NCBI GenBank assembly: GCA_025454095.1
Contig: JALOPC010000055.1
Span: forward strand, 1 to 8,113
DNA from: Syntrophales bacterium
GTDB taxonomy: Bacteria; Desulfobacterota; Syntrophia; Syntrophales; UBA2192
Length of the DNA stretch: 8,113 nucleotides
Direction: 5' to 3'
This document shows positions 7,171 through 8,113 of the stretch, in pieces. Position numbers and translations under genes: made by a program. Under the pieces are notes generated by a model. The model saw only the letters and a list, made by a program, of their open reading frames with translations, did no database searches and was not told where the DNA came from. Positions within the stretch are counted from its first letter, which is position 1, and the number at the start of each line of letters is the position of its first letter.

Positions 7171-8113
7171 GCGATCTCTTCCTCGTGCTGCTGATTGCGT
7201 TCTGTGTCGTCCTGGAGGGGCTCTTTTCGGGAGGGGAAATCGCCCTGATCTCCGCCGACATCCACCGCATCCGCCAGCGGGCGGAGGCCGGGTCGAAGTC
7301 CGCGGCGATCGCCCTGCGGCTGCTGGACAACCCGGAGTGGTTTCTGGCCACATGTCTCATGGGGACCGACCTCTGCGTCATCACCGGCACGGCGCTTGCG
7401 ACGTCCCTGCTGATTGGGGTTTTCGGGCCGGCCCGGGGGGAGTGGGTCTCCGTGGCCGTCATGATCCCCGCGATCCTGATCTTCGGGGAGATCGTGCCGA
7501 AGAGCTATTTCCGCCACCGCGCCGAGCGCAAGGCCGTCCTCATCGCACCGTTCATCTGGGCTGCCTCGTGGGTTTTCTACCCCTTTGTTTTCGTGATCTC
7601 GAAGATCGCCCGCGGCGCCGTCTACACCGTTGCCGGCGAGAGAGGGAAACTCTCCCTGCCCTACATCACCAAGGACGGCCTCAAGGTCCTCCTGCACGAG
7701 GAGGCGGTTCAGACCGACGTGAAACGCTCGGAGAAAGAGATGGTGGACCGCATCTTCGACTTCACCGAAACGAGCGTCGGCCTCGTCATGGTGCCCCTCT
7801 CCAACGTGGCGGCCATCGGGGAGGATGCCACCTTCGGGGACGCCTCGAAGCTCATCAACGAGACGGGGTTCTCGCGGTTCCCCGTGTACCAGGGGAACGT
7901 CATCAACGTCGTCGGCGTCGTGAATGCCTTCGACATCCTGAAGGCGATGCCGGCCTCGGCATCCCGGCCCGTCCGCGAAGTCCTGCGGCAGCCCCTCTTC
8001 GTCCCCGGCAGCAAGCCCGCCGACGATCTGCTGCTGGAGATGCAGCGCCGGGGCGAGCCGCTGGCCGTGGTCGTCGACGAATACGGCGGGGCCGTGGGCA
8101 TCGTGACGATCGA
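7167..8113 (+). CDS. CNNM/CorC-family protein, divergent second paralogue, 3' end outside window
   Basis: The frame starts at the ATG at 7167, overlapping the previous stop by four bases, after a strong AGGAGG (7157-7162) with a four-base spacer. It runs open for 315 codons to the window edge. The layout parallels its neighbour: a DUF21 membrane domain (about 1-170), then a CBS pair containing DEYGG (304-308). FGEIVPK (106-112) is kept. Other core motifs differ from the upstream copy: EGLFSGGE (17-24) in place of SGFFSSSE, GTDLCV (66-71) in place of GNEIVN, and VMVP at the first CBS start in place of IMTP. The first Ser and both Asn of the membrane site are thus Glu, Thr and Val. It may be a partner or regulatory subunit of a heteromer with the upstream protein, or have another substrate. 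Whether it has a CorC_HlyC domain cannot be seen. Confidence 0.88.
   Translation, partial: MSDLFLVLLIAFCVVLEGLFSGGEIALISADIHRIRQRAEAGSKSAAIALRLLDNPEWFLATCLMGTDLCVITGTALATSLLIGVFGPARGEWVSVAVMIPAILIFGEIVPKSYFRHRAERKAVLIAPFIWAASWVFYPFVFVISKIARGAVYTVAGERGKLSLPYITKDGLKVLLHEEAVQTDVKRSEKEMVDRIFDFTETSVGLVMVPLSNVAAIGEDATFGDASKLINETGFSRFPVYQGNVINVVGVVNAFDILKAMPASASRPVREVLRQPLFVPGSKPADDLLLEMQRRGEPLAVVVDEYGGAVGIVTI

Noticed and set aside
5830..7353. A 507-codon open frame on the minus strand opposite the first CNNM gene
   Set aside because: It is a shadow with biased Arg/Asp/Gly content that crosses both CNNM genes and has no ribosome site or domain.

Overview
The window is about 8.1 kb of GC-rich bacterial chromosome holding housekeeping and membrane-transport genes. 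There is no mobile element, CRISPR array or RNA gene that I can see. Dense packing, Shine-Dalgarno sites, sigma70-type promoters and the mix of a bacterial-type PurH with an archaeal-looking PurD suggest a Gram-negative anaerobe of the Desulfobacterota type (former Deltaproteobacteria, for example Syntrophales). That assignment is inference from gene style, not from a marker gene.

Layout, left to right. (1) 1-251, minus strand: the N-terminus of an HD-domain phosphohydrolase cut by the window edge. (2) 378-1370, plus strand: a two-TM potassium channel with a cytoplasmic RCK module (MthK-like), divergent from gene 1. (3) 5681 down to 1339, minus strand: a four-gene cluster in transcription order purD, purH, purE, tsaC. 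It supplies three purine-biosynthesis proteins (GAR synthetase, the bifunctional AICAR transformylase/IMP cyclohydrolase, and N5-CAIR mutase) plus the enzyme that makes threonylcarbamoyl-AMP for the tRNA t6A modification. The tsaC 3' end overlaps the channel 3' end by 32 bp, tail to tail. (4) 5911-7170 and 7167 to the window end, plus strand: two tandem CNNM/CorC-type (DUF21 + CBS) membrane proteins joined by an ATGA stop/start overlap. The second runs off the window.

The purine cluster and the CNNM pair diverge from a 229-bp region with two back-to-back promoters. Each is TTGACT with a 17-bp spacer, and a 9-bp inverted repeat sits between and within them. The gaps inside the purine cluster hold most of the unexplained structure: a four-unit heptanucleotide array and a perfect GC-rich hairpin between purE and tsaC, and a tandem 16-bp repeat with inverted counterparts plus two stem-loops between purD and purH.

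The most interesting points are: a well-placed internal ribosome site in the channel gene at the position where MthK makes its free gating-ring subunit; a CNNM pair in which the second member has lost the polar residues of the family's transmembrane site; the archaeal-type PurD; and the repeat-bearing gaps. I found no clearly new multi-gene system; most genes are recognisable families.
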